Positions 17,762 to 25,575 of a stretch of 64,000 nt of DNA are shown piece by piece. Position numbers and translations under genes: made by a program. Location of the stretch: contig NZ_JQMQ01000005.1 in assembly GCF_000744815.1 (NCBI RefSeq), positions 6,405,801 to 6,469,800 of the forward strand, given 5' to 3'. How positions within the stretch are numbered: the first letter of the stretch is position 1; the number at the start of each line of letters is the position of its first letter. The stretch is from Phaeacidiphilus oryzae TH49. Its GTDB lineage: Bacteria > Actinomycetota > Actinomycetes > Streptomycetales > Streptomycetaceae. The notes under the pieces were generated by a model. That model did no database searches. It had not been told where the DNA came from and worked only from the letters and a program-made list of their open reading frames with translations.

Positions 17762-19987
17762 ATGAGCAGCAGCACCGAGACGATCCGCTGGGAGCAGGAC
17801 CGGGACGGCGTGGTCACGCTGACCCTGGACGACCCCACCCAGTCGGTCAACACCATGACCGAGGCCTTCACCGCCTCCCTCGAATCCGCCGTGGCCCGCC
17901 TCCAGGAGGCCCTGGGGGCGGGGGAGTTGACGGGGGTTCTGGTCACCTCCGGCAAGAAGACCTTCTTCGCCGGCGGCGACCTCCGCCTCCTCTCCAGCGC
18001 GGGGCCGGACGCCGCCGCCGAGGTCACCGAGGCCGGGATGCGGGTCAAGCGCGCCCTGCGGACCATGGAGACCCTCGGCGTCCCGGTCGTGGCGGCCGTC
18101 AACGGCTCCGCCCTCGGCGGCGGTCTGGAGATCGCCCTCGCCTGCCACCACCGGGTGGTGTTCGACGACCCGTCGATCAAGCTGGGCCTGCCCGAGGTCA
18201 CCCTCGGCCTGCTGCCGGGCGGCGGCGGGGTCGTCCGCACGGTGCGGATGCTGGGCCTGGCCGACGCGCTGACGAAGGTGCTGTTGGAGGGCAAGCAGTA
18301 CCGTCCGGCCGCGGCGCGGGAGCTCGGCCTGGTCGACGAACTCGCCGCCGACCGCGAGGAACTGCTCGCGAAGGCCAGGGCCTGGATCGCCGCCCACCCG
18401 GAGTCCCGGCAGCCCTGGGACGCCAAGGGCTACCGCATCCCCGGCGGCACCCCGGCCGACCCCCGCTTCGCGGCCGGCCTCCCGGCCTTCCCGGCCAATC
18501 TGAAGAAGCAGCTCAAGGGCGCCCCCTACCCGGCCCCGCGGAACATCCTGGCCGCGGCGGTCGAGTCGGCCCAGGTGGACGTGGAGACCGCGTTCCGGAT
18601 CGAGGCCCAGTACCTGACCGAGCTGGTGCTCGGGCAGACCGCCAAGAACATGATCCAGGCCTTCTTCTTCGACATGCAGGCGGTCAACTCCGGTGCGAAC
18701 CGCCCCCAGGGCGTGGCGCCGCGGAAGGTGCGGAGGGCCGCCGTCCTCGGCGCCGGGATGATGGGCGCCGGCATCGCCTACTCCTGCGCCCGGGCCGGGA
18801 TCGAGGTCGTCCTCAAGGACGTCTCGGTGGAGGCCGCCGAGAAGGGCAAGGGCTACTCGGCCCGGCTGGTGGCCGAGTCCGTCGAGCGCGGCCGCAGTTC
18901 GCAGGCCGACGCGGACGCCCTGCTGGCCCGGATCACCCCGACCGCGGACCCCGCCGACCTGGCCGGCTGCGACGCGGTCATCGAGGCGGTCTTCGAGGAC
19001 CCGGCGCTCAAGCACAAGGTCTTCCAGGAGATCCAGGAGGTCGTCGCCCCCGACGCGCTGCTCTGCTCCAACACCTCCACCCTGCCGATCACCCTCCTCG
19101 CCGAGGGGGTGCGGCGCCGGGAAAACTTCATCGGCCTGCACTTCTTCTCGCCGGTGGACAGGATGCCGCTGGTCGAGATCATCAAGGGCGAGCACACCGG
19201 CGACGAGGCGCTGGCCCGCGCCTTCGACCTGGTCCGGCAGATCCGCAAGACGCCGATCGTGGTCAACGACTCCCGCGGCTTCTTCACCTCCCGGGTGATC
19301 GGCCAGTTCATCAACGAGGGGGTGGCGATGGTCGGCGAGGGCGTCGACCCGCAGTCCGTCGAGCAGGCCGCCGCCCAGGCCGGCTACCCGGCCAAGGTCC
19401 TCTCCCTGATGGACGAGCTGACCCTGACCCTGCCCCGCAGGATCCGGGACGAGGGCCGCCGGGCCGCCGAGGCCGCGGGCCGGCAGTGGACCGAGCACCC
19501 GGCGGACCGGGTGATCGACCGGATGGTCGACGAGTTCGGCCGCCCGGGCCGCAGCGGCAGCGGCGGCTTCTACGAGTACGGGGAGGACGGCCGGCGGAAG
19601 GGCCTGTGGCCGGGCCTCCGCGAGCACTTCACCGCCGCCGCCAGCACCGCCGCCGCCACCGCCGAGGCCGCCGCCGACGGGCCCGGGGCCGGGATCCCGT
19701 TCCGCGACATGCGGGAGCGGATGCTCTTCGCCGAGGCTCTGGACTCCGTCCGCTGCCTTGAGGAGGGCGTGCTGACCTCGGTCGCGGACGCCAACATCGG
19801 CTCCATCCTCGGCATCGGCTTCCCCGGCTGGACGGGCGGCGTCCTCCAGTACATCAACGGCCACCAGGGCGGCGTGGCCGGTTTCGCCGAGCGGGCGAGG
19901 GAGCTGGCGGCCGCGTACGGCGAGCGCTTCACCCCGCCCGCGCTGCTGGAGCGGTACGCCGCGGAGGGCCGCGAGTTCCGCGACTGA
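17762..19987 (+). CDS. fadB: Multifunctional 3-hydroxyacyl-CoA dehydrogenase/enoyl-CoA hydratase (FadB/FadJ-type)
   Basis: 741 residues. The N-terminal crotonase domain (about 1-200) has oxyanion motifs FFAGGDLRLL and VNGSALGGGLEIALACH; the two catalytic Glu residues are E123 and E145 (GLPEVTLG). A linker leads to the NAD-binding Rossmann domain (about 320-500) with AVLGAGMMGAGIAYSCARAG and the HFFSPVDRMPLVEI catalytic His region. C-terminal helical dimerisation domains follow (about 505-740). It performs hydration and NAD-dependent oxidation of enoyl-CoAs. AGGAG precedes the ATG, and a strong hairpin at 20015-20040 follows the stop. With the adjacent thiolase it makes a complete trifunctional set. 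Confidence 0.95.
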   Translation: MSSSTETIRWEQDRDGVVTLTLDDPTQSVNTMTEAFTASLESAVARLQEALGAGELTGVLVTSGKKTFFAGGDLRLLSSAGPDAAAEVTEAGMRVKRALRTMETLGVPVVAAVNGSALGGGLEIALACHHRVVFDDPSIKLGLPEVTLGLLPGGGGVVRTVRMLGLADALTKVLLEGKQYRPAAARELGLVDELAADREELLAKARAWIAAHPESRQPWDAKGYRIPGGTPADPRFAAGLPAFPANLKKQLKGAPYPAPRNILAAAVESAQVDVETAFRIEAQYLTELVLGQTAKNMIQAFFFDMQAVNSGANRPQGVAPRKVRRAAVLGAGMMGAGIAYSCARAGIEVVLKDVSVEAAEKGKGYSARLVAESVERGRSSQADADALLARITPTADPADLAGCDAVIEAVFEDPALKHKVFQEIQEVVAPDALLCSNTSTLPITLLAEGVRRRENFIGLHFFSPVDRMPLVEIIKGEHTGDEALARAFDLVRQIRKTPIVVNDSRGFFTSRVIGQFINEGVAMVGEGVDPQSVEQAAAQAGYPAKVLSLMDELTLTLPRRIRDEGRRAAEAAGRQWTEHPADRVIDRMVDEFGRPGRSGSGGFYEYGEDGRRKGLWPGLREHFTAAASTAAATAEAAADGPGAGIPFRDMRERMLFAEALDSVRCLEEGVLTSVADANIGSILGIGFPGWTGGVLQYINGHQGGVAGFAERARELAAAYGERFTPPALLERYAAEGREFRD

Positions 19988-20014
19988 GCCGGCCGCCGCG
20001 CCCGGAGGCGCGCT

Positions 20015-20040
20015 GCCCCGGCGCCGCCGAGCGCCGGGGC
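20015..20040 (+). terminator. GC-rich hairpin after fadB
   Basis: A perfect 10-bp stem, GCCCCGGCGC pairing with GCGCCGGGGC around a 6-base loop, begins 28 bases after the fadB stop. There is no U-run, as is common for actinomycete terminators. Confidence 0.75.
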
Positions 20041-20137
20041 GGTCATACTTCTCCAGGGGCGCACAGCAGGAGCACGCAGCGGACACGGCCAGGCCACGGC
20101 AGGAATCAGGCCGCGGCAGGAATGGGGAGCCGACACG

Positions 20138-20761
20138 ATGGCGAACACAACCGAGGGGGCGTCGCTGCTCGCGCGTGCGCTGGACGCCGACCCGAGGGTC
20201 GAGGAGGACCCGGCCGCGGACCGGATCCTGGACGCGGCGCTCGAGCAGTTCGTCCGCTTCGGCCTCCGCCGCTCCACCGTGGACGACGTGGCCAAACGGG
20301 CCGGCGTCTCCCGGGTCACCGTCTACCGCCGGTTCGGCAACAAGGACGGCCTGGTCTCGGCCTGCCTGATGCGCGAGTCCCGGCGGTTCCTGGACGAGCT
20401 GGACGCCGCGGTCGGCGGGCTGCCGCGGATGGAGGACCGGGTGGTGGAGGGGTTCGTGGTGTCCCTCCGCGCCATGCAGTCGCATCCGCTGATGGGCGGT
20501 CTGCTGCGGCTGGAGCCCGAGGTGGTGCTGCCGTTCCTGACCACCGAGGGCGGGGCGGTGCTGGTCGCGATGCGGGAGTATCTGGTCCGCCACTTCCGGG
20601 AGACCAGCGACGTCACCGCCGACCCGGGGCCGGTGGCCGAGCTGATGGTCCGGGTCGTGGTCTCCTTCCTCCTCAACCCCGAGAGCTGCATCGAGGTCAC
20701 CGACGACGACCAGGCCCGCACCTTCGCCCGCCGCTACCTGGCCCCGCTGCTGCGGCAGTAG
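20138..20761 (+). CDS. TetR-family transcriptional regulator
   Basis: 207 residues. The DNA-binding domain spans about 25-72 (RILDAALEQFVRFGLRRSTV and DDVAKRAGVSRVTVYRRFGN). The ligand domain (75-205) carries the element SHPLMGGLLRLEPEVVLPFL, often found in actinobacterial TetRs near fatty-acid genes. It lies 150 bp downstream of fadB, beyond a terminator, so it has its own promoter in 20041-20137 and may control fadAB; this is inferred from proximity. A GGGGAG site precedes ATG 20138. Confidence 0.9.
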   Translation: MANTTEGASLLARALDADPRVEEDPAADRILDAALEQFVRFGLRRSTVDDVAKRAGVSRVTVYRRFGNKDGLVSACLMRESRRFLDELDAAVGGLPRMEDRVVEGFVVSLRAMQSHPLMGGLLRLEPEVVLPFLTTEGGAVLVAMREYLVRHFRETSDVTADPGPVAELMVRVVVSFLLNPESCIEVTDDDQARTFARRYLAPLLRQ

Positions 20762-20809
20762 CCGGGCGGCTGCCGCGCGCGCCCGTGTCGAGTGCCGGAT
20801 GCCGCCGCG

Positions 20810-21409
20810 TCAGCGCCGCACCCGATAGAGGAGATGCAGTACCCGGTCGCCGGGGATGACCACCTCGGGGTCCTCCAGCATCAGATGGCCCTTGGCGAGC
20901 GAGCCGAAGTAGGGCTTCCCGCTGCCGAAGACGACCGGCACCACGTCGATCGCCACCCGGTCGATCAGCCCCAGGGCCAGCGCCTGCCCGCCGATGTCGC
21001 CCGCGGTCACCGCGATCTCCCCGCCGTCGGCCAGCTCCTCGGCCTTCGCCATCCCCTCCTCGACCGAGCGGGCGAAGTGGTACGGCGCCTCCGGGCGCCA
21101 GCCCTCGGGGCGCGGCCGGTGCGAGACCACCACGACGTGATCGGCGGCCGGCGGCTTGCCCTCCCAGCCGTCGGTCAGGTCGAACAGCCGCCGCCCCATG
21201 ACCGCGACCTTCTGCCGCGCCCACATCCCGCGCACGTACTCGGCCGAGGCCGCCGAGACCCGGAACGGCGAACCGCCGTGGAGCTCCGGCCGGTCCACGT
21301 CGACGATGGGGTGGTCCCCGTTGAAGTACCAGTCGTGGAGCGGCCCCACGCCGTCGTCCTCATGGGCGATGTAGCCGTCCAGCGATGCCACCGCATGCAG
21401 ATATCTCAT
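20810..21409 (-). CDS. Dihydrofolate reductase-fold (RibD C-terminal-like) protein
   Basis: 199 residues. It begins MRYLHAVASLDGYIA, the hallmark opening of the DHFR/RibD-C family with the substrate-binding SxDG motif. It also has MGRRLFDLTDGW (NADPH phosphate contact) and VTAGDIGGQALALGLIDRV with the late VVPVVFGSGKPYF strand. These stand-alone proteins reduce small heterocycles or nitro-compounds with NADPH; many have no known substrate. Antibiotic or folate function should not be assumed. The gene is convergent with the preceding TetR (48 bp between stops) and divergent from the adenosine deaminase. Confidence 0.88.
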   Translation of the reverse strand: MRYLHAVASLDGYIAHEDDGVGPLHDWYFNGDHPIVDVDRPELHGGSPFRVSAASAEYVRGMWARQKVAVMGRRLFDLTDGWEGKPPAADHVVVVSHRPRPEGWRPEAPYHFARSVEEGMAKAEELADGGEIAVTAGDIGGQALALGLIDRVAIDVVPVVFGSGKPYFGSLAKGHLMLEDPEVVIPGDRVLHLLYRVRR

Positions 21410-21448
21410 ACCCCTACCGACTCCTCTCGCCGCCCGGACTCATCGGGG

Positions 21449-21520
21449 ACCGCGCCGATCGCGCGGACCGCGCCGATCGCTCCGACCGCTCCGACCGCTC
21501 CGACCGCGCCGATCGCTCCG
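21449..21520. repeat. 9-bp GC-rich tandem repeat
   Basis: About eight degenerate copies of a 9-bp unit (CCGACCGCT/CCGATCGCG) occupy the spacer between the DHFR-like gene and the adenosine deaminase. The unit contains CGATCG palindromes. No regulatory role can be shown; the array may disturb or define the divergent promoters. Confidence 0.75.
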
Positions 21521-21604
21521 TTTCCTGTGGACGGCATCCGTACCACCGCTCGTGCCCCTCGAATCCCTCCGGCGGCGGCGCCGACTCCTCTACACTCCGG
21601 ACCG

Positions 21605-22552
21605 GTGAAGGACGTCCGCACGCTCCCCAAGGCCCATCTCCACACCCATCTCGAGAGCACCGTCCGTCCCGGCACGATCCGCGACCTCGGCGGCGAACCC
21701 GCCGTCCAGCAGCGGCCGTTCGGCAGCTTCCGGGAGTTCGGCGACGCCCGGGCCGAGGTCCGGGCACTGCTCCGCGAGCCCTCGCACTTCCGCCGGATCG
21801 CCGAGGAGTTCTGCGCGGACGAGGCCGCGCAGGGCGTCGGCCACGTCGAGGTCAGCTTCACCGCCGCCGCGCACGGCGAGCGCCTCGGCGATCCCGAGAT
21901 GCCGCTGGCCGCGGTGCTCGAAGGGCTGGCGGCCGGGGCGGAGCGGTACGGCATCAGTACCGCGGTGATCCTCGACCACTCCCGCCGCCGCCCGGTGGAA
22001 CGCCTCCGCAGCAGCCTCCGGCTCGCCCTCCGGCACCGGCCGCAGGTGGTCGCCATCGGGCTGGCCGGCGACGAGGCGTACCCGGCGGAGCCGTTCGCCG
22101 AGGTCTGCGCCGAGGCCCAGGAGGCCGGCGTCCACCTCGTCCACCACGCGGGGGAGGCGGCGGGCCCGGAAAGCGTCCGCGAGGTGCTGACCCTCGGCCG
22201 CGCCGAGCGGATCGGCCACGGCATCCGGGTTCTGGAGGACCCGGACCTGGTGGCCGAACTCGCCGCCCGGCGCGTCCCGTTGGAGGTCTGCCCGACCTCC
22301 AACCTGCTCCTCGGCCTGGTCCCCTCGCTGGCCGAGCACCCGCTCCCGCGCCTCCTCGCGGCCGGCCTGCTGGTCACCCTGAACACGGACGGCGAGACGG
22401 CCCTCGCGGACGAGTACCGGCGCGCCCGCGACCACCTCGGCCGCACCGACGCCGACCTGGCCGCCCTCGCCCGCGCCTCGGTAGCGGCCTCCTTCGCCCC
22501 CGCCGAGGTCAAGGCCGCCCTGCTGGCCGGGATCGACGACTGGGCGCGCTGA
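21605..22552 (+). CDS. Adenosine deaminase-family hydrolase
   Basis: 315 residues. The metal-binding HxH is LHTHLES near the N-terminus. The catalytic region has VHLVHHAGEAAG (His/Glu) and ERIGHGIRV, and the second metal Asp lies in LVTLNTDGET. In canonical adenosine deaminases the first motif is HLDG and the last NTDDP; here HLES and NTDGE differ, which is typical of divergent family members that deaminate adenine, aminofutalosine or modified adenosines. At 315 residues it is shorter than the usual 340-370 because the N-terminal substrate-lid region is reduced. GTG at 21605 is the only sensible start near the HxH motif. Confidence 0.85.
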   Translation: MKDVRTLPKAHLHTHLESTVRPGTIRDLGGEPAVQQRPFGSFREFGDARAEVRALLREPSHFRRIAEEFCADEAAQGVGHVEVSFTAAAHGERLGDPEMPLAAVLEGLAAGAERYGISTAVILDHSRRRPVERLRSSLRLALRHRPQVVAIGLAGDEAYPAEPFAEVCAEAQEAGVHLVHHAGEAAGPESVREVLTLGRAERIGHGIRVLEDPDLVAELAARRVPLEVCPTSNLLLGLVPSLAEHPLPRLLAAGLLVTLNTDGETALADEYRRARDHLGRTDADLAALARASVAASFAPAEVKAALLAGIDDWAR

Positions 22553-22654
22553 GACGCGGGTCACAGGGCGGCGTGTCACAGGGCGGTGGGCCGTCTCGTC
22601 TCAAGGGTGTCGGCAACGGCGACCCAGACCCGCATCCAGACCCAGGAGCACACC

Positions 22655-23128
22655 ATGGAAGCCCGTATCAACGTGATGGCCAGCCCGGTCGCGGCGAAGG
22701 CCCTGAAGCACCTGATCGCCGCGGGGCAGGTACTCGCCGAGTCCACCGTCCCCTCCGCGACGCTGGAACTGGTGAAGATCCGCGCCAGCCAGATCAACGG
22801 CTGCGCCGGCTGCATCGACATGCACACCAAGGAGGCCGCGGCGGCGGGGGAGACCGCGGTCCGCCTCAACCTGGTCGCCGCCTGGCGGGAGGCCACGGTC
22901 TACACCGAGGCCGAGCGCGCCGCGCTGGAGCTCGCCGAGGAGGGCACCCGCATCGCCGACGCGGCCGGCGGCGTCCCGGACGAGGTGTGGGCCAACGCCG
23001 CCAAGCACTTCGACGAGGACGAGCTGGCCGCCCTGGTACTGCAGATCGCCGTCATCAACGCCTTCAACCGGGGCAACGTCCTCACCCGCCAGCCGGCCGG
23101 CCACTACGAGGTCGGCATGGTGCACTAG
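22655..23128 (+). CDS. Carboxymuconolactone decarboxylase/AhpD-family protein
   Basis: 157 residues. The AhpD-type redox motif is INGCAGCIDMHTKEA (CxxC followed by Ile-Asp-Met-His), with the general-base Glu upstream (ELVKIRASQING). This pattern marks alkylhydroperoxidase-like proteins rather than true CMD enzymes. The likely role is peroxide or reactive-intermediate detoxification, with electrons from a thiol carrier. AGGAG precedes ATG 22655 at about 8 bases. It follows the adenosine deaminase by 102 bp and probably has its own promoter. Confidence 0.88.
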   Translation: MEARINVMASPVAAKALKHLIAAGQVLAESTVPSATLELVKIRASQINGCAGCIDMHTKEAAAAGETAVRLNLVAAWREATVYTEAERAALELAEEGTRIADAAGGVPDEVWANAAKHFDEDELAALVLQIAVINAFNRGNVLTRQPAGHYEVGMVH

Positions 23129-23258
23129 GGGGCGTTCCCTGGCCCCTGCCATCCGCCTTCCTTCCGCCTGTCGGGGGTCCGGACCCCACCGGCCGAGCAC
23201 CCGGGGCAGCGGCCGGGAAACCCTCCCGGTGCCGTTCCGATGACGGTATTCTGAGGCC

Positions 23259-23300
23259 ATGCCTCACATGTCAGGTCTGAACTGGTGGCGCTCCAGGTAG
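23259..23300 (+). CDS. Trp leader peptide (MPHMSGLNWWRSR)
   Basis: A 13-residue reading frame, ATG to TAG, with consecutive Trp codons 9 and 10. It ends 27 bases before the terminator hairpin and 134 bases before trpS. No Shine-Dalgarno sequence precedes it and a possible -10 box ends 6 bases upstream, so it may be translated from a leaderless mRNA. Confidence 0.85.
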   Translation: MPHMSGLNWWRSR

Positions 23301-23326
23301 GAGCGGCCACCACTCGGACATGACCA

Positions 23327-23354
23327 GAAGGGCCGTTCGGACGGACGGCCCTTC
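23327..23354 (+). terminator. Attenuator terminator hairpin before trpS
   Basis: A perfect 10-bp stem GAAGGGCCGT/ACGGCCCTTC around an 8-base loop is followed by a T-rich stretch (TTCGTGTTCC). It lies downstream of the Trp leader peptide and upstream of the trpS start, the position expected for an attenuator. Confidence 0.88.
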
Positions 23355-23434
23355 TTCGTGTTCCTGGACCCGGGGCGCGTCGTCCGGCGGCTCGCGACAT
23401 CACACCTACCGCGATTCCGGACCTGGGAGACGCC

Positions 23435-24538
23435 ATGACGCAGGCTGTCGAGACCGCCCCCGCCCCGACCCTCGAGGAGCGGGTGCTCCGCGACCCCGGA
23501 CGGTTCCGGGTGCTGACCGGGGACCGCCCCACCGGGCCGCTGCATCTGGGCCACTACTTCGGGACGCTGCGGAACCGGGTGCGGCTGCAGAACCTCGGTG
23601 TGGAGGTGTTCGTGCTGCTCGCCGACTACCAGGTGCTGACCGACCGGGACGTCGCCGAGAACCTCGGCCGGCACGTCGAGGAACAGGTGCTGGACTACCT
23701 CGCCGTCGGCATCGACCCGGCGCGCAGCACCGTCTTCGCGCACAGCGCCGTGCCCGCCCTCAACCAGCTGATGCTGCCCTTCCTCAGCCTGGTCTCGGTC
23801 GCCGAGCTGCACCGCAACCCGACCGTCAAGGACGAGATCGCCCACTCCCGGCAGTCCGCCGTCAGCGGGCTGATGCTGACCTATCCGGTGCACCAGGCCG
23901 CCGACATCCTCTCCTGCAAGGCGGGCCTGGTACCGGTCGGACAGGACCAGCTGCCGCACCTGGAGCTCACCCGCACCATCGCCCGCCGCTTCAACGAGCG
24001 GTACGGGGGCGGTGGCGGGGGCGCCGCCGGCGGTGCCGGTGTAGGTGGCGGTGTCGGTACCGGTGCCGGTGTCTTCCCGGTGCCGGAGGCCCTCCTCTCC
24101 AGCGCGCCACTGCTGCTCGGCACGGACGGCGGGAAGATGAGCAAGAGCCGCGGCAACGCGATCGCCCTCGGGGCGAGCCCGGACGAGACGGCCCGGCTGC
24201 TCCGAGGTGCCAGGACGGACGCCGACCGGCACATCACCTACGATCCGGCGAACCGCCCCGAGGTCTCCTCGCTGCTCCTGCTTGCCGCCCTCTGCTCCGG
24301 CCGGACCCCCGAGGAGATCGCCGCCGAGACCGGCGCCGCGGGCGCGGCCGCGCTGAAGCGGACGGTCACGGAGGCGGTCAACGAGTACCTGGCGCCGATC
24401 CGGGCCCGGCGGGCCGAGTACGCCGCGGACCGCGCCCACCTGCGCCGCGTACTGGCGGAGGGCAACGAGCGGGCGCGGGCGGTGGCCGAGACCACCCTCG
24501 CCGAGGTGCGCGCGGCCATGGGGAGCGACTACCGCTGA
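23435..24538 (+). CDS. trpS: Tryptophanyl-tRNA synthetase (auxiliary, attenuation-controlled type)
   Basis: 367 residues, class Ic aminoacyl-tRNA synthetase. The HIGH motif is PLHLGHYFG (H37-H40) and the KMSKS loop is GGKMSKSRGN (K234-S238). The Trp-binding region includes LADYQVLTD and PVGQDQLPHLELTR. A Gly-rich low-complexity insertion (about 191-213) sits between NERY and VFPVPEALL just before the catalytic C-terminal part; it is unusual for the family and codes from GGTGGCGGG-type repeats. The Trp-leader attenuator upstream matches the indolmycin-resistant auxiliary TrpRS1 of S. coelicolor, so a second housekeeping trpS is expected elsewhere in the genome. Confidence 0.93.
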   Translation: MTQAVETAPAPTLEERVLRDPGRFRVLTGDRPTGPLHLGHYFGTLRNRVRLQNLGVEVFVLLADYQVLTDRDVAENLGRHVEEQVLDYLAVGIDPARSTVFAHSAVPALNQLMLPFLSLVSVAELHRNPTVKDEIAHSRQSAVSGLMLTYPVHQAADILSCKAGLVPVGQDQLPHLELTRTIARRFNERYGGGGGGAAGGAGVGGGVGTGAGVFPVPEALLSSAPLLLGTDGGKMSKSRGNAIALGASPDETARLLRGARTDADRHITYDPANRPEVSSLLLLAALCSGRTPEEIAAETGAAGAAALKRTVTEAVNEYLAPIRARRAEYAADRAHLRRVLAEGNERARAVAETTLAEVRAAMGSDYR

Positions 24539-24544
24539 CCCGCG

Positions 24545-24579
24545 CGGCGGGGCGGGGCCCCGCTGACCCCGCCCCGCCG
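24545..24579. terminator. Bidirectional hairpin between trpS and the SDR gene
   Basis: A 13-bp perfect stem, CGGCGGGGCGGGG pairing with CCCCGCCCCGCCG, starts 7 bases after the trpS stop. It lies between convergent genes and could serve both. Confidence 0.75.
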
Positions 24580-24650
24580 GGTGGCCGCCCTCAGCGGCGA
24601 CGGCGGACGCCGCTCACTGCTCGCCGCTGGACCGTCGGCCGGGCCACGAT

Positions 24651-25415
24651 TCACTGCTGGGCCGTCGGCCGTACCACGATCTCGTTCACGTCCACCTCGC
24701 GCGGCTGCTCGATCGCGAAGCGGATCGCCCGGGCCACCGCCTCCGGCGGGATCGCCTTCCGCTTCATCTCCTCCAGCCGCTCGCGCAGCGCCGGGTCCTT
24801 GACGTGGTCCGCGAACTCGGTGGCCACGAAGCCCGGTGACACCATCGACACCCGGATCGACGGGCCGGCCTCCTGCCGCAGCCCCTCGGTGAGGGTCCGC
24901 GCGGCCGTCTTCGACGCCGAGTAGACCACCTGCCCGGGGACGGTCCGGTACGCGGCGGTGGAGACGGTGTGGACGAACTGCCCGCCCTCGGGCTGCTCCC
25001 GGAACACCGGCAGTGCGGCCGCGATGCCGTACAGCAGGCCCTTCACATGGACGTCGATCATCGCCTCCCAGTCGTCCACCGGCAGGTCGTCCAGCGGCGC
25101 CACCCGCCCGATCCCGGCATTGCCGACCAGCACGTCCAGCCGCCCGAACCGCTCCCGGGCCGTCGCCACCAGCGCCGCGAGGTCCTGACGCCGCGTCACA
25201 TCGCAGACGCTGTAGACCGCCTCGCCGCCCTCCGCGACCAGCTCGCCGACCAGGTCGGCGAGCCGATCCTCACGGCGCCCGGCCAGCACCACCCTGGCCC
25301 CGCCCTCGGCGAGGAGGCGCGCGGTGGCGGCACCGATCCCGCTCCCGGCGCCCGTGATCGCGACGACCTTTCCGCGGATCCCGTCGGTGCCGCTGCCCTG
25401 CCGCACTGCTGTCAT
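24651..25415 (-). CDS. Short-chain dehydrogenase/reductase (SDR)
   Basis: 254 residues. The NAD(P)-binding TGAGSGIGAATARLL is followed by AGRREDR, which favours NADP. NAGIG is the structural motif, the catalytic Ser lies in HTVSTAAY, and the Tyr/Lys pair is VVYSASKTA. A complete classical SDR; substrate unknown. ATG 25415 was chosen over the in-frame ATG at 25478 because the latter would place the start at the edge of the operator region. It is divergent from a TetR gene across two perfect palindromes, a standard arrangement in which the TetR represses both genes until an electrophile or hydrophobic ligand binds. Confidence 0.9.
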   Translation of the reverse strand: MTAVRQGSGTDGIRGKVVAITGAGSGIGAATARLLAEGGARVVLAGRREDRLADLVGELVAEGGEAVYSVCDVTRRQDLAALVATARERFGRLDVLVGNAGIGRVAPLDDLPVDDWEAMIDVHVKGLLYGIAAALPVFREQPEGGQFVHTVSTAAYRTVPGQVVYSASKTAARTLTEGLRQEAGPSIRVSMVSPGFVATEFADHVKDPALRERLEEMKRKAIPPEAVARAIRFAIEQPREVDVNEIVVRPTAQQ

Positions 25416-25481
25416 CACCGTCACCCGTCCCTGCTGTCGTCCGCCCGGGCCGGAAGCCGTAGACTTCCTGCAAGCCACTAG

Positions 25482-25533
25482 GCGGACACGTGTCCGCTAA
25501 AACTGCCCCCACCCTAGCGGACATATGTCCGCT
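25482..25533. promoter_or_regulatory. Two near-identical perfect TetR-type operators
   Basis: GCGGACACGTGTCCGC (25482-25497) and AGCGGACATATGTCCGCT (25516-25533) are perfect palindromes sharing GCGGACA/TGTCCGC half-sites, with centres about 35 bp apart. They lie between the divergent SDR (start 25415) and TetR (start 25576) genes. The sequences are strong candidates for the operators of that TetR, controlling both directions. Confidence 0.85.
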
Positions 25534-25575
25534 TAGTCGACCGCCACCGCCGCCCGCCTTTCCTCCGGAGTCCGC

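Larger units (their letters stand above)
23247..23354 (+). promoter_or_regulatory. Trp-leader transcription attenuator controlling trpS
   Basis: The element has three parts. First, a 13-codon leader peptide with two adjacent TGG (Trp) codons lies at 23259-23300. Second, a strong hairpin (23283-23312, GGTGGCGCTCC pairing with GGAGC and GGCCACC with one bulged G) includes the Trp codons themselves. Third, a perfect terminator hairpin lies at 23327-23354. A ribosome stalled at the Trp codons under Trp-tRNA starvation would disturb the first hairpin and change terminator formation. A possible -10 box TATTCT (23247-23252) places the start of transcription at or next to the leader ATG. This layout matches the ribosome-mediated attenuation known for the auxiliary trpRS1 of Streptomyces coelicolor. 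Confidence 0.85.

Noticed and set aside
17744-20593. Long antisense open frame (949 codons) opposite fadAB
   Set aside because: High-GC antisense frames stay open by composition; it lies over an intact, motif-complete fadB, gives a His/Asp/Gly/Arg-rich protein with no domain, and has no ribosome-binding site.
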